From Leptospira sp. WS60.C2 (GTDB lineage: Bacteria > Spirochaetota > Leptospiria > Leptospirales > Leptospiraceae), in contig NZ_CP162133.1 of the NCBI RefSeq assembly GCF_040833955.1, positions 1,758,001 to 1,822,000 on the forward strand: a stretch of DNA of 64,000 bases. Reading direction: 5' to 3'. The notes below the pieces were generated by a model. The model did not search any database. It was given only the letters and a program-made list of their open reading frames with translations, and was not told the origin of the DNA. Position 1 is the stretch's first letter. Each line of letters starts with the position of its first letter. The translations under genes were made by a program, and so were the position numbers. Shown here in pieces: positions 38,660 to 47,112 of the stretch.

Positions 38660-39864
38660 TGTGAATGCAACCTCGCCCATTCTTCTTCTGAAATTCTAGG
38701 ATAATACGATTCTTTATCAGACCCGATGGGCTCAAACGAAAAATGAACTCGTTTGGTCACTGCTGAGCGAAAGGCATGTTGTCTTGTTTTTGGATAATAT
38801 CCCAAATACCAATTGGCACCGATGGTGATCTTTCCCCCACCACCAGGTAAGTCATTGACAAAATGAGGAATCCCCATTCCCCCAATTTTCCCTCGCATGT
38901 ATTCGACGATTTCAATCCCACGAGCCAGTGGCGTGCGAAACCCCCTGGATCCAGGAATGAGTTCCGGGTCGTACAAATAATAGGCACGCACCCGCATTTC
39001 CAAAAGTTTTTTGTGAAGTGTTAACATCACTTCTTCATCATCATTGATCCCTTTTAGTAACACAGCCTGGTTCCCAACCGAAACACCGGCTTTTAACAAA
39101 CGTAAGATGGCATTTTTTGCTTCTTTTGTGCACTCTTTTGGATGGTTGAACTGTGTGTGGCAAAAAATGGAAAGCGAGTCATCATTATAACGCTCAATGA
39201 TGGAGCACAAATTCTCTGTTATGCGAAACGGCAAAGTGACAGGGTTACGTGTGCCCAATCGGCAAATTTTAACATGGGGAATTAAATTGAGTTCTGCTAA
39301 TATCCATTCCAGACGAGAGTCGGCTAAGTTTAAAGGATCACCTCCACTCACCACAACATCTTCCACTTCTGGATGATTGCGAATGTATTCGAATGCCTTT
39401 TCTAAATCGGATTTTTCCATTCGTTCGTCATTGGAAGAAACCTTTCTACCTCGCATACAATGCCGGCAATACACACTGCAAGAATGATTAGAGAAAAGCA
39501 AAACCCGATTAGGATACATATGTGTGAGCCCACGAACAGGACTTAGCCTCTCTTCTTCCAAAGGATCAGGACTTTCTTCCAAAGAAAAGACAGTCTCTTC
39601 CTTGGTGGGAACAATCATTCTTCGGATGGGGCAATTTGGATCACTCGGATCGGATAAGGAAAGATAATAAGGAGTCGTGGAAACAAGTAATCGAATCGTT
39701 TCCGAAATCCCCACTTTCTCTGATTCGGTAAGCATAAAATAACGAGACAGATCTTCACCCTTCACACGGTTTTGTAACTGTGATGTGGGATCGGTCCAAT
39801 TGGTCCTGGAAAACAATTCTTCCCTGGCCCGAAGAACTTCTGATAAACTGTTTTGCACGAGCAT
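38656..39864 (-). CDS. kamA: Lysine 2,3-aminomutase family radical SAM enzyme
   Basis: These enzymes move an amino group from carbon 2 to carbon 3 using SAM, a 4Fe-4S cluster and PLP. The 402-residue protein has the cluster cysteines C129-x3-C133-x2-C136 (CSVYCRHC), GGDPL near residue 174, and the PLP lysine in PGGGGK (Lys345). Asp299 and Asp338 line up with the two aspartates that bind the side-chain amine of lysine in the Clostridium enzyme, which favours lysine over glutamate. It lacks the shorter EpmB context: no epmA or efp is in the window. It leads the three-gene cassette. Confidence 0.87.
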   Translation of the reverse strand: MLVQNSLSEVLRAREELFSRTNWTDPTSQLQNRVKGEDLSRYFMLTESEKVGISETIRLLVSTTPYYLSLSDPSDPNCPIRRMIVPTKEETVFSLEESPDPLEEERLSPVRGLTHMYPNRVLLFSNHSCSVYCRHCMRGRKVSSNDERMEKSDLEKAFEYIRNHPEVEDVVVSGGDPLNLADSRLEWILAELNLIPHVKICRLGTRNPVTLPFRITENLCSIIERYNDDSLSIFCHTQFNHPKECTKEAKNAILRLLKAGVSVGNQAVLLKGINDDEEVMLTLHKKLLEMRVRAYYLYDPELIPGSRGFRTPLARGIEIVEYMRGKIGGMGIPHFVNDLPGGGGKITIGANWYLGYYPKTRQHAFRSAVTKRVHFSFEPIGSDKESYYPRISEEEWARLHSQ

Positions 39865-39891
39865 AAGTTTTTATTCCTTACTTGCCAACAG

Positions 39892-39915
39892 ACCACCAAA
39901 TTCTTTTCTGGTGGT
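39892..39915. promoter_or_regulatory. Inverted repeat between kamA and the HAD gene
   Basis: ACCACCA (39892-39898) and TGGTGGT (39909-39915) form a perfect 7-base inverted repeat around 10 bases, in the 82-base divergent gap. It lies about 28 bases before the kamA start. It may be an operator for one or both genes. Confidence 0.35.
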
Positions 39916-39946
39916 AATGCAAGAAAACCGCTTGGGGGAAATCCGT

Positions 39947-40591
39947 ATGGTCGCCTTCGATGTAGATGGGACCCTATTTTCCTCAGAATCCATAATCTTT
40001 AAGACGTATGTGCAGGCAATCGAAGAGTTTGCCAAGAAGACGGGAAAAATTACGTCTTTGCCAACACACGATCAGATTATGAATGAAATCGGAAAACCTG
40101 TTCGTACCATTTTTGCAAACCTACTCCCCGGGTTACCAGAAGAAGAAAGGGATTCCATTTCTGGTCGTGTTTTGGATCTGCTTTGTGATTCCATTCGCAG
40201 TGGTGGTGGCGATTTTTATGCGGGTGTTGGTTCCACGATCCATTACCTAAAAGAAAAAGGATATACAATTACCTGTGCTTCGAACGGTCGAAAACAATAC
40301 ATTGAAACCGTGCTGGATACAGCGGGTGTTTTGCAATACTTCGAACCCATTGTTGTCATCAACCAAGAAACCATCCACACCAAAGGTGAAATTTTAGCGG
40401 AATACGTTCGCAAGTACAATTTGGAACCAAGTTCGATCGCCATGATCGGAGACCGCTTTAGCGATTGGGAAGCCGCAAGACAAAACGGTTGCCCTTTTGG
40501 ATTTTGTACCTACGGACATGGGCTTCCTGGCGAAATTCCAGACTTCGAATGGCGATTTGACGATTTACCAACTCTAAAAGATTTTTTTTAA
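39947..40591 (+). CDS. HAD-superfamily phosphatase
   Basis: A 214-residue haloacid-dehalogenase phosphatase of the phosphoglycolate phosphatase/beta-phosphoglucomutase group. Motif I is FDVDGTL with the nucleophilic Asp, motif II is in CASNGRKQY, motif III includes the lysine of HTKGE, and motif IV is MIGDRFSDWEAA. A helical cap lies between residues 20 and 85. ATG 39947 gives MVAFDVDGT and has GGGGG eight bases upstream; ATG 39917 is an alternative. Substrate unknown. Confidence 0.83.
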   Translation: MVAFDVDGTLFSSESIIFKTYVQAIEEFAKKTGKITSLPTHDQIMNEIGKPVRTIFANLLPGLPEEERDSISGRVLDLLCDSIRSGGGDFYAGVGSTIHYLKEKGYTITCASNGRKQYIETVLDTAGVLQYFEPIVVINQETIHTKGEILAEYVRKYNLEPSSIAMIGDRFSDWEAARQNGCPFGFCTYGHGLPGEIPDFEWRFDDLPTLKDFF

Positions 40592-40625
40592 ATTCGAAAC
40601 AGAAACCCATTCCGACATAGATAGT

Positions 40626-41441
40626 GTGGCGGTACTTCCTCAAATTCAAGAAGACAAATGGAAATCCTTACGTTATTTCCTTGGCGGGATTTTCTTTGTA
40701 CTCGTCCTCATTGAAAAGTCGATGGGGTTTGATCCCAAAACCGCTGGAAATTTCTTTCCCAAACAAGGATTCCGCAATATTGGAAAACTCGCAGAAAAAC
40801 CAAAATTTGCAGAGCCAACAGACCCCTTTCAAAGTGAAACCTTCGAAGATGAATTGAATTGGGAAGAAGAAGTGTTTAATCATACGTATCCCACGACTCC
40901 CAAGCAGACCAAACAAACTAGAATCGTGGATGATACAATTCCCGAAATTACTTTGCCAGAAGATCGATTTCCTGGTGCTGGGAAACGGCTCCAGGCAGAC
41001 CCTGGTTATTTACCAATTTACTTTCTAAAGTTCTATGGAAGTGGCAAGAGCAGCCAATCGCAACTCGTTAAACTCACACGTGAATTCCCTGGCGGAGATC
41101 CAATCCCGTTTTTGTTTCAGGAATTGACTAAAGGTCCTACAGGCGATGAAAAATCCAAAGGTGTCCTCTCGGCTTTGTCCAAAAAGATCAGAATCGAACC
41201 CAACTACCGACTGGAAAATGGAATCTTACATCTTGCTATCTCAGAGGACATCAATTACGGCGGAAGCATGGAAATCCTGAAAGATCGTTTGGACCAAATC
41301 ACCTTCACATACGTTGGTAATTTTGGAATCCAAGGTGTTGTCCTATACACCAATGGCGAAAGAATTAGAACTTTAGGAAGTGATGGTCTTTCCCTTCCTG
41401 AAGTTCTAGCAAAGTCACAAAGAAAAGTGATTTTGTTCTAA
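40626..41441 (+). CDS. GerMN-domain membrane-anchored protein
   Basis: A 271-residue protein with one N-terminal membrane helix (about residues 17-33), a long polar linker, and a C-terminal GerMN domain from about 130. That domain shows PIYFLKFYGSGKSSQSQLV, LFQELTKGPTGDEKSKGVLSAL and GIQGVVLYTNGERI. GerMN domains occur in envelope proteins far beyond spore formers, so no sporulation role is implied. Start is GTG 40626 with a weak ribosome site. Confidence 0.72.
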   Translation: MAVLPQIQEDKWKSLRYFLGGIFFVLVLIEKSMGFDPKTAGNFFPKQGFRNIGKLAEKPKFAEPTDPFQSETFEDELNWEEEVFNHTYPTTPKQTKQTRIVDDTIPEITLPEDRFPGAGKRLQADPGYLPIYFLKFYGSGKSSQSQLVKLTREFPGGDPIPFLFQELTKGPTGDEKSKGVLSALSKKIRIEPNYRLENGILHLAISEDINYGGSMEILKDRLDQITFTYVGNFGIQGVVLYTNGERIRTLGSDGLSLPEVLAKSQRKVILF

Positions 41442-41499
41442 TTACGCGAAATGGTTTACATCAAAACTAGACTTCCTAATCTAAAGACGGATCTCATCC

Positions 41500-42693
41500 A
41501 TGCGTAAGTACACGTTCAAACGATATTCTTTTGTTTTGAGAAAGCTATTTTTAAGGGCTTACCATCCTGAGTTTATTTCTGAGAACCTTTTTGATATTGC
41601 TTCCTCTCTACAAATTTTCAGTGTGATGACGGCAGTCACCTCAATCATATCACTTCTATTTGTGGATTCACTCGTTCGTACAAAAGAAGCTAGTTTCTGG
41701 ATTGCTTTTTTTCGAATATCGTCCCTTGCCATTTGTTTTATGGTATATCTTTTAGCCAAACGAGGAACCAAACAATACGAAAAACATATCTTGGGGATTA
41801 CAAGTTTAGTTCTTGTGAGTCTTGTCACCTTGTACATTCCCATGATGGTATTTGATAATCCCAACCATGCTTATTATCTTTATGGTTCGTCCATATTGAT
41901 TGCAGGTGGTAGCATCTTACTTTGGTTAGAACCAATCCGTATTTGTATCCTTTCTTTTATTTACATCCTTGTTTTTATTCCCTTACATTATAATTATTCT
42001 GAAATCCAAGGGTTTGATCGGTATTTCTTTTACCAAGATGTTCTCATCGTATCTTTTTTACTCGCCTTTGGTATAACTGCCAATTTTTTAATTAACTATT
42101 GGCGTTTTGAAGAATACCGTGTTCAAGAAAAACTTCATATAACCGTTGGTAAACTACTTCGAATCAACCAAAGGATAGAAGATCTTTCACGTGTTGATTC
42201 GATGACAGAACTTTTCAATCGTAGACACCTACTTGAACAATTTGATTTGTATAAAAAAAGAGCCCAAAGAGAAGGCTTCGTCATTGGGCTTGTCATCTTG
42301 GACTTAGATAAATTAAAATCAATTAACGATCGTTATGGTCATAAACAAGGGGATCTAGCGATCCAAGCATTTGCAAAAACCTTAAAATCTCGAACCCGCT
42401 TCACGGACATCGCAGCAAGAATTGGAGGCGATGAGTTTTGTCTATTGGTATCTCCCATTGATAAGGTGGGCTTGGCAAATCTCACCGAATCCATTCGGGA
42501 AAAAATGGAAGCGCTAAAGATACCCATCTACAATGATCCATTGCAAACGTTAACACTAACCGTTTCTATCGGAGGAACACTGTTCCATCCGGAAGATGAT
42601 CCTAGTTTTGACGAATTGTATCACAAAATCGATACCGCTCTCTATACTTCCAAAAACGAAGGTAGAAACCGTATCACCCTCCTCGAATCATAA
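41500..42693 (+). CDS. Membrane-bound GGDEF diguanylate cyclase
   Basis: A 397-residue protein that should make cyclic di-GMP. The N-terminal ~210 residues carry about six membrane helices. The GGDEF domain follows, with LDLDKLKSINDRYGHKQGD and an intact GGDEF near residue 310. RFTD sits five residues before GGDEF and matches the RxxD inhibitory site, so product feedback is likely. No EAL domain is present. A terminator follows about 100 bases downstream. Confidence 0.93.
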   Translation: MRKYTFKRYSFVLRKLFLRAYHPEFISENLFDIASSLQIFSVMTAVTSIISLLFVDSLVRTKEASFWIAFFRISSLAICFMVYLLAKRGTKQYEKHILGITSLVLVSLVTLYIPMMVFDNPNHAYYLYGSSILIAGGSILLWLEPIRICILSFIYILVFIPLHYNYSEIQGFDRYFFYQDVLIVSFLLAFGITANFLINYWRFEEYRVQEKLHITVGKLLRINQRIEDLSRVDSMTELFNRRHLLEQFDLYKKRAQREGFVIGLVILDLDKLKSINDRYGHKQGDLAIQAFAKTLKSRTRFTDIAARIGGDEFCLLVSPIDKVGLANLTESIREKMEALKIPIYNDPLQTLTLTVSIGGTLFHPEDDPSFDELYHKIDTALYTSKNEGRNRITLLES

Positions 42694-42737
42694 AAAAAAA
42701 GGATGACAGAAATCGACTCGTGATTAACTCTCGATAT

Positions 42738-42752
42738 TGAGACTGATTCTCA
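42738..42752. promoter_or_regulatory. Fur-box-like palindrome
   Basis: TGAGACTGATTCTCA is one base from the core TGAGAATGATTCTCA common in Fur boxes. It lies in the gap between two convergent genes and about 40 bases before a strong terminator, with the very short frame ATGTCC...TAA between them. It may control a small transcript; a Fur-type protein in this organism is assumed. Confidence 0.35.
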
Positions 42753-42790
42753 GTTTATGTCCATTACGGATAAGGTGTAAGATTTCAAGG

Positions 42791-42821
42791 GATGGGGAAA
42801 GATTCCCCCATCTTTTTTTTT
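42791..42821 (+). terminator. Rho-independent terminator
   Basis: GATGGGG (42791-42797) and CCCCATC (42806-42812) pair around an 8-base loop and are followed by nine T. The T run is only on the plus strand, so it serves the diguanylate cyclase gene or a short RNA starting near 42750, not mqnC. Confidence 0.88.
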
Positions 42822-42852
42822 CGTTTCAAACGTTCGGATTTCAGTGGATCGA

Positions 42853-43956
42853 TTAGACAGTTTCCAGGGGGGAAACCACCTCTTCATAGTTCAGGTTTCG
42901 ACGAACAGGTCGAAAACCACCTTCTTGCAAAAATTTACGGGCTTCCTTTTCTGTTTTCAATCCAAACGAACGTAACACATTCTCTTCAATCACCACGGAG
43001 GAAATGTCATCTGCGCCCGAATATAAAGCAAGTTGTCCAACCCCTTTGCCAAGCACCATCACTGAGGTTTCAATGTGTTTGATATTGTCCAAAAAGATCC
43101 TGCAGATGCCGAGTACTTTTAAGTATTCATGAGTCGGCACAGGCCTTACTTTAAAACGTTTGGTTTGTGGTTGGAAGGTCCAAGGGATAAAGGATAAAAA
43201 TCCGCCTGTTCTATCTTGTAAATCTCGCACTACCTGTAAGTGCTCGATTACCTCTTCCTCTGTTTCTTCCGATCCAAAAACAATATTCGCAGAACCTCTT
43301 AAGCCCACTTCGTGGCAAGTTTCCATCGCACGCACCCACTCGGAAACCGTAGCTTTCTTGGGAGAGATGATTTGGCGCATTCGTTCGGTCAGGATTTCCG
43401 CACCAGCCCCTGGTACAGAATCAAGACCAGCTTCTTTTAGGATGAGTAACACCTCTCTCAGGGGTTTTCCTGTGATGGTTTCCAAATTGATGACTTCGAC
43501 AGGCGAAAATGCTCTGATATGCATCTTTGGATATTTTGCCTTAACGGTTCTTATGACATCTAAATAATAGTCGAAAGGGAGCTCCGGGTAAACTCCACCT
43601 TGCAAAAACATTTGGTCTGCACCTTCTTCGACGGCATAGTCCATCTTCTGTAAGATGTCCTCTTTCGAAAGGACATAGCCCTTCCCGTTTCCAATTTCAT
43701 CCATAAAGGAGCAGAAACTACACTCTACATTGCAGTAATTGGTGTAATTCACCACCCGAAACATGGTGTAACTGGCTTCCGAGTGGGGTCTCACCTTTTC
43801 ACGGAGAAACCGAGCCACCATCTGGATTTTGAGAAAATCACCCTCTTTGTATAAAAGAAGCGCCTCATTGGGCGAGATTCGTTTGCCTTCGGAGGCTTTC
43901 AGAAGGACAAGATCGGCTGGGTCGTTCGGGTTCAGGGAAAAGGAGGCTAAGTTCAT
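42853..43956 (-). CDS. mqnC: Cyclic dehypoxanthine futalosine synthase
   Basis: MqnC is a radical SAM enzyme that cyclises dehypoxanthine futalosine in menaquinone synthesis. The cluster motif is [12 protein letters not shown] (CxxxCxxC). The C-terminal features [22 protein letters not shown] and [12 protein letters not shown] fit MqnC better than MqnE. The start is chosen at ATG 43956 (AGGTAGAG just upstream, 367 residues); ATG 44022 would add 22 basic residues. It is divergent from the ETF:menaquinone oxidoreductase gene. Confidence 0.88.
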   Translation of the reverse strand: MNLASFSLNPNDPADLVLLKASEGKRISPNEALLLYKEGDFLKIQMVARFLREKVRPHSEASYTMFRVVNYTNYCNVECSFCSFMDEIGNGKGYVLSKEDILQKMDYAVEEGADQMFLQGGVYPELPFDYYLDVIRTVKAKYPKMHIRAFSPVEVINLETITGKPLREVLLILKEAGLDSVPGAGAEILTERMRQIISPKKATVSEWVRAMETCHEVGLRGSANIVFGSEETEEEVIEHLQVVRDLQDRTGGFLSFIPWTFQPQTKRFKVRPVPTHEYLKVLGICRIFLDNIKHIETSVMVLGKGVGQLALYSGADDISSVVIEENVLRSFGLKTEKEARKFLQEGGFRPVRRNLNYEEVVSPLETV

Positions 43957-44078
43957 ATCTCTACCTACTTGGACAGGAAATCTTCTGACATATCCCTGTA
44001 AAAACCGAATTTTCCTGGACATTCATTTTTCTATAGAAATCCTAGGAAATACCAAACACCTTAAGGGCATAAATATAA

Positions 44079-46181
44079 ATGGATATCGGAAGAATTCTCT
44101 TTCACCTATTATTCACAGCTTTTTTCGTCGTGGCAAACGTAGTGTTTGTCCGCGCTATCCTTTACAGGCTCGGATTGATCTTCAATGGTCGTCCTGCATT
44201 TTTTAACGAAGATGCACAAAAGAACCTTAACATCGGATTCCGTTTAAAAAGTTTTTTCATAAACGTAATCCTACAAAAAAAGAACTTCCGTGAACCAGTA
44301 CGCGGGATCATGCATGCGTTTGTTTTCTATGGATTTATCGTGTATACGATCCATACAACGAGCCAAATGATCGCGGGTGTTTTTGGTTATGCTATGGAAG
44401 ACCCTTACCAATTTGCATTGCCAAATTTTTTACTCGGTGAATCAGCAAATCATATCTACGAACAAGCAGTGAACTACGTATCCATTCTTGTTTTAACAGG
44501 ACTTGGTTTCTTTGCTTGGAGACGATGGATTAAAAAAGCGAAAGGACTCGATGTGCACTCACCTGCTTCTGCCATCGTGATTAGTATGATTGCCACTCTT
44601 ATGATCACCACCTTACTAGGGAATGGTGCAAAGACTGTAGCGGCAACTTACTACACACACGCAGGATTCATTGACGGTGCCATTGGAAAACTTTGGGAAT
44701 CCATCGGTGTAGCAAACTCAAACGCTGACACAGTATTCCAAATTATGTGGTGGGGTCATATCTTAACTGTATTTGCGTTCATGTTGTATGTTCCTACCTC
44801 AAAACATGCTCACTTAATTTTTGCTCCTTTTAACTATTTCCTCGCAACTGACACTCCAAAAGGACAGCTCTCCAAACTCAATTTGGATGATGAAAATGCC
44901 GTTTGGGGATCCAATCGCGTGGAGGACTTCCCTTGGCCAAACCTCCTCGATGGTATGTCTTGTATCGAATGTGGTCGTTGCCAAGTGGAATGCCCTGCCA
45001 ATCGAACTGGTAAGGTATTAAACCCAAAAGCCATCATTGTCGAACTCAAACACCAAATGTTGGAAAAAATGCCACAAGTCGCGGAAGCTCGTGCTGGGAA
45101 ATCTCCAGAAGAAGCAGCGGAAGCGGTAGCAGCTCTTGATACGGGTGTCATCAACTCTCACGAAGGCCTCAGTGAAGAAGCTCTCTGGGGATGTACGACT
45201 TGTTATGCGTGCGTAGAAGCATGCCCTGTTGGAAACAACCAAGTAAATGCCATCATTGAAATGCGTCGTCACCTTGTCCTTGCCGAATCTAAAATGAGCC
45301 CTGAACTTCAAAAAGCGTTCACAAACATGGAAAACAATTCTAATCCATGGGGTGTCGGTGCTCACACGAGAGCAGACTGGGCAGAAGGACTAGGCGTAAA
45401 AGTTCTTTCAGAAGCAGAAGACAAAAACGTAGACGTACTCTATTGGGTAGGTTGTGCGGGAGCGTTCGATGAGAGAAACAAAAAGATCTCTCGAGATTTC
45501 GTAAAAATCATGCAAAAGGCAGAGGTTAACTTTGGTATCCTTGGAACAGAAGAAGGATGCTCAGGAGACTCAGCTCGTCGCGGTGGTAACGAATACCTAT
45601 ACCAAACACTAGCACAAACAAACGTTGACACGATCAATGGTTACGGTATCAAAAAAATCGTAACAGCTTGTCCACACTGCTACAATACAATCAAAAACGA
45701 ATATCCACAATTCGGTGGAAATTTCGAAGTCATCCATCACTCCGAATACATCAACCAACTCTCTAAAGAAGGGAAAATCGATGTGAAAGTGGCTGATGAT
45801 GCAAAAACCGGCAAGTATACTTACCACGATTCTTGTTACATCGGACGCTATAACAACAATTACGAGAACCCACGTGATGTTGTGAAAAAAGTTTCCGGTG
45901 GTAAAATTGAAGAAGCAGTCGACCATCACTCCAAAGGACTTTGTTGTGGTGCTGGTGGAGCTCAATACTGGATGGAAGAACATGTGGATGAATCCAATCC
46001 AGAAAGTATGCGTGTCAATATGAAACGGACAGGTCAACTCCTCGACACAGGAGCGACTACAATTGCCACTGCTTGCCCATTCTGTATCACAATGATTACA
46101 GACGGTGTGAAAGCGGCTGAAAAAATTGATTCCGTAAAAGTAAAAGACATTGCGGAACTTGTAGCAGAAAACCTCGGCTAA
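44079..46181 (+). CDS. Membrane Fe-S oxidoreductase, probable ETF:menaquinone oxidoreductase
   Basis: A 700-residue protein. The N-terminal ~260 residues hold about six membrane helices with histidines that could bind haem. Then come two 4Fe-4S motifs (CIECGRCQVECP and CTTCYACVEACP) and two CCG domains (for example GLCCGAGGAQYW). This plan is that of the EMO family, which passes electrons from ETF, reduced by acyl-CoA dehydrogenases, to menaquinone. Many codons look those of a well-expressed gene. Divergent from mqnC; two hairpins follow it. Confidence 0.82.
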   Translation: MDIGRILFHLLFTAFFVVANVVFVRAILYRLGLIFNGRPAFFNEDAQKNLNIGFRLKSFFINVILQKKNFREPVRGIMHAFVFYGFIVYTIHTTSQMIAGVFGYAMEDPYQFALPNFLLGESANHIYEQAVNYVSILVLTGLGFFAWRRWIKKAKGLDVHSPASAIVISMIATLMITTLLGNGAKTVAATYYTHAGFIDGAIGKLWESIGVANSNADTVFQIMWWGHILTVFAFMLYVPTSKHAHLIFAPFNYFLATDTPKGQLSKLNLDDENAVWGSNRVEDFPWPNLLDGMSCIECGRCQVECPANRTGKVLNPKAIIVELKHQMLEKMPQVAEARAGKSPEEAAEAVAALDTGVINSHEGLSEEALWGCTTCYACVEACPVGNNQVNAIIEMRRHLVLAESKMSPELQKAFTNMENNSNPWGVGAHTRADWAEGLGVKVLSEAEDKNVDVLYWVGCAGAFDERNKKISRDFVKIMQKAEVNFGILGTEEGCSGDSARRGGNEYLYQTLAQTNVDTINGYGIKKIVTACPHCYNTIKNEYPQFGGNFEVIHHSEYINQLSKEGKIDVKVADDAKTGKYTYHDSCYIGRYNNNYENPRDVVKKVSGGKIEEAVDHHSKGLCCGAGGAQYWMEEHVDESNPESMRVNMKRTGQLLDTGATTIATACPFCITMITDGVKAAEKIDSVKVKDIAELVAENLG

Positions 46182-46191
46182 CAAGTAAAAG

Positions 46192-46232
46192 AAGGGGAAT
46201 ATGATGTTACTAATCCGTTTCCCCTTTTTTTT
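46192..46232 (+). terminator. Rho-independent terminator of the oxidoreductase gene
   Basis: AAGGGGAA (46192-46199) pairs perfectly with TTCCCCTT (46219-46226) around a 19-base loop, followed by a run of eight T. It starts 10 bases after the stop codon. Confidence 0.85.
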
Positions 46233-46241
46233 ATCTTACTT

Positions 46242-46286
46242 AAACCCAAAAAAGTGTAACAGCAGTTATTCTTTTTTGGGTTTTTT
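46242..46286 (+). terminator. Second hairpin at the start of the LysM-FecR gene
   Basis: AAACCCAAAAAAG (46242-46254) pairs perfectly over 13 bases with CTTTTTTGGGTTT (46271-46283), loop 16 bases, ending in T. It looks like a second terminator, but its right arm contains the TTG start candidate and directly precedes an ATG of the next gene, so it may also control translation or readthrough. Confidence 0.65.
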
Positions 46287-47112
46287 ATGTACTCATCAAA
46301 GTTTAAAAAAACACCTTTTCTCTTTTTCGATTTTCCTTATTTCTTATCTCTTCCTCATATCCGAAATACATGCGGATTCAAAAAAACAATTCGTGCAACC
46401 AAATCCAGATGATGGGATCACAATTGTTGTCGAAAAAGGACAAACCTTAAGTATCATCTCCAAAACCTACTTAGATGATCCAAGAAAATGGAAAGAACTT
46501 CTCAAATCGAATCAAATCGACAATCCAAACCTCATCATTCCTGGAATGAAATTATGGATTCCGAAAAGTTTAGGAAAAAAACCACTTGCCGACATACATC
46601 GCTTTACTGGAACCACAGAAGTATTAAAAATTTCACAAAAACAAAACGATTGGTCCAGAGCCAAGAATGGTGAAGGTCTATTTGCCAAAGATGAAGTGAG
46701 AACACTCAAAGAATCAGAAGCACAATTTGTATTCTTATCTGGGTCTAGATTTGAAATCACTGAAAACAGCCATGTCATCATGGAACGAGGAAAATCAGAC
46801 ACTGGTCCCGATGAATTGTTTTTAAGACAAGGTAGAATTCGATCCCTCATTCCCAAATCTTCTTCCCAATCTCAAAAAATGTTTTTACTCAAAACAGAAT
46901 CAGCTGTTTCCGAAGTGAAAGGCACAGAATTTTTAACAGAAGTCGATACAAGTGGAAACACAACTCTCAGCTGTTTTGAAGGGAGCGTAGCAGTTACTGC
47001 CGAAAAAGTAACAGTACAGGTCAACGCAGGTTTTGCAACTTATGTTGAAAAAGGAAAAGCTCCTTTAAAACCGTTTTCGATTCCAAACCCACCAATTCCT
47101 GAAAACAAATGA
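46276..47112 (+). CDS. Exported LysM-FecR domain protein
   Basis: About 278 residues: a signal peptide (HLFSFSIFLISYLFLISEIHA), a LysM domain (VVEKGQTLSIISKTYLDDPRKW, residues about 55-100) that binds glycan, and a FecR-like beta domain (GSRFEITENSHVIMERG ... VKGTEFLTEVD). I give TTG 46276 as the start because it is in frame. The better-looking ATG at 46287 is out of frame by one base, separated by a run of seven A. The ATG at 46201 lies inside the terminator of the previous gene and is rejected. It overlaps the next gene by 4 bases. Confidence 0.78.
   Translation: MGFLCTHQSLKKHLFSFSIFLISYLFLISEIHADSKKQFVQPNPDDGITIVVEKGQTLSIISKTYLDDPRKWKELLKSNQIDNPNLIIPGMKLWIPKSLGKKPLADIHRFTGTTEVLKISQKQNDWSRAKNGEGLFAKDEVRTLKESEAQFVFLSGSRFEITENSHVIMERGKSDTGPDELFLRQGRIRSLIPKSSSQSQKMFLLKTESAVSEVKGTEFLTEVDTSGNTTLSCFEGSVAVTAEKVTVQVNAGFATYVEKGKAPLKPFSIPNPPIPENK

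Noticed and set aside
42853..43956. Call as MqnE instead of MqnC
   Set aside because: The C-terminal GADD...EENV and FIPWTFQP features match MqnC.
45609..46184. Minus-strand frame of 191 codons
   Set aside because: It is a shadow of the Fe-S oxidoreductase, very rich in Phe, Cys and Val as expected from reversed codons.
46201..46275. ATG 46201 as start of the LysM-FecR gene (303 residues)
   Set aside because: It lies in the loop of the previous gene's terminator and would add hydrophobic residues before the true signal peptide.
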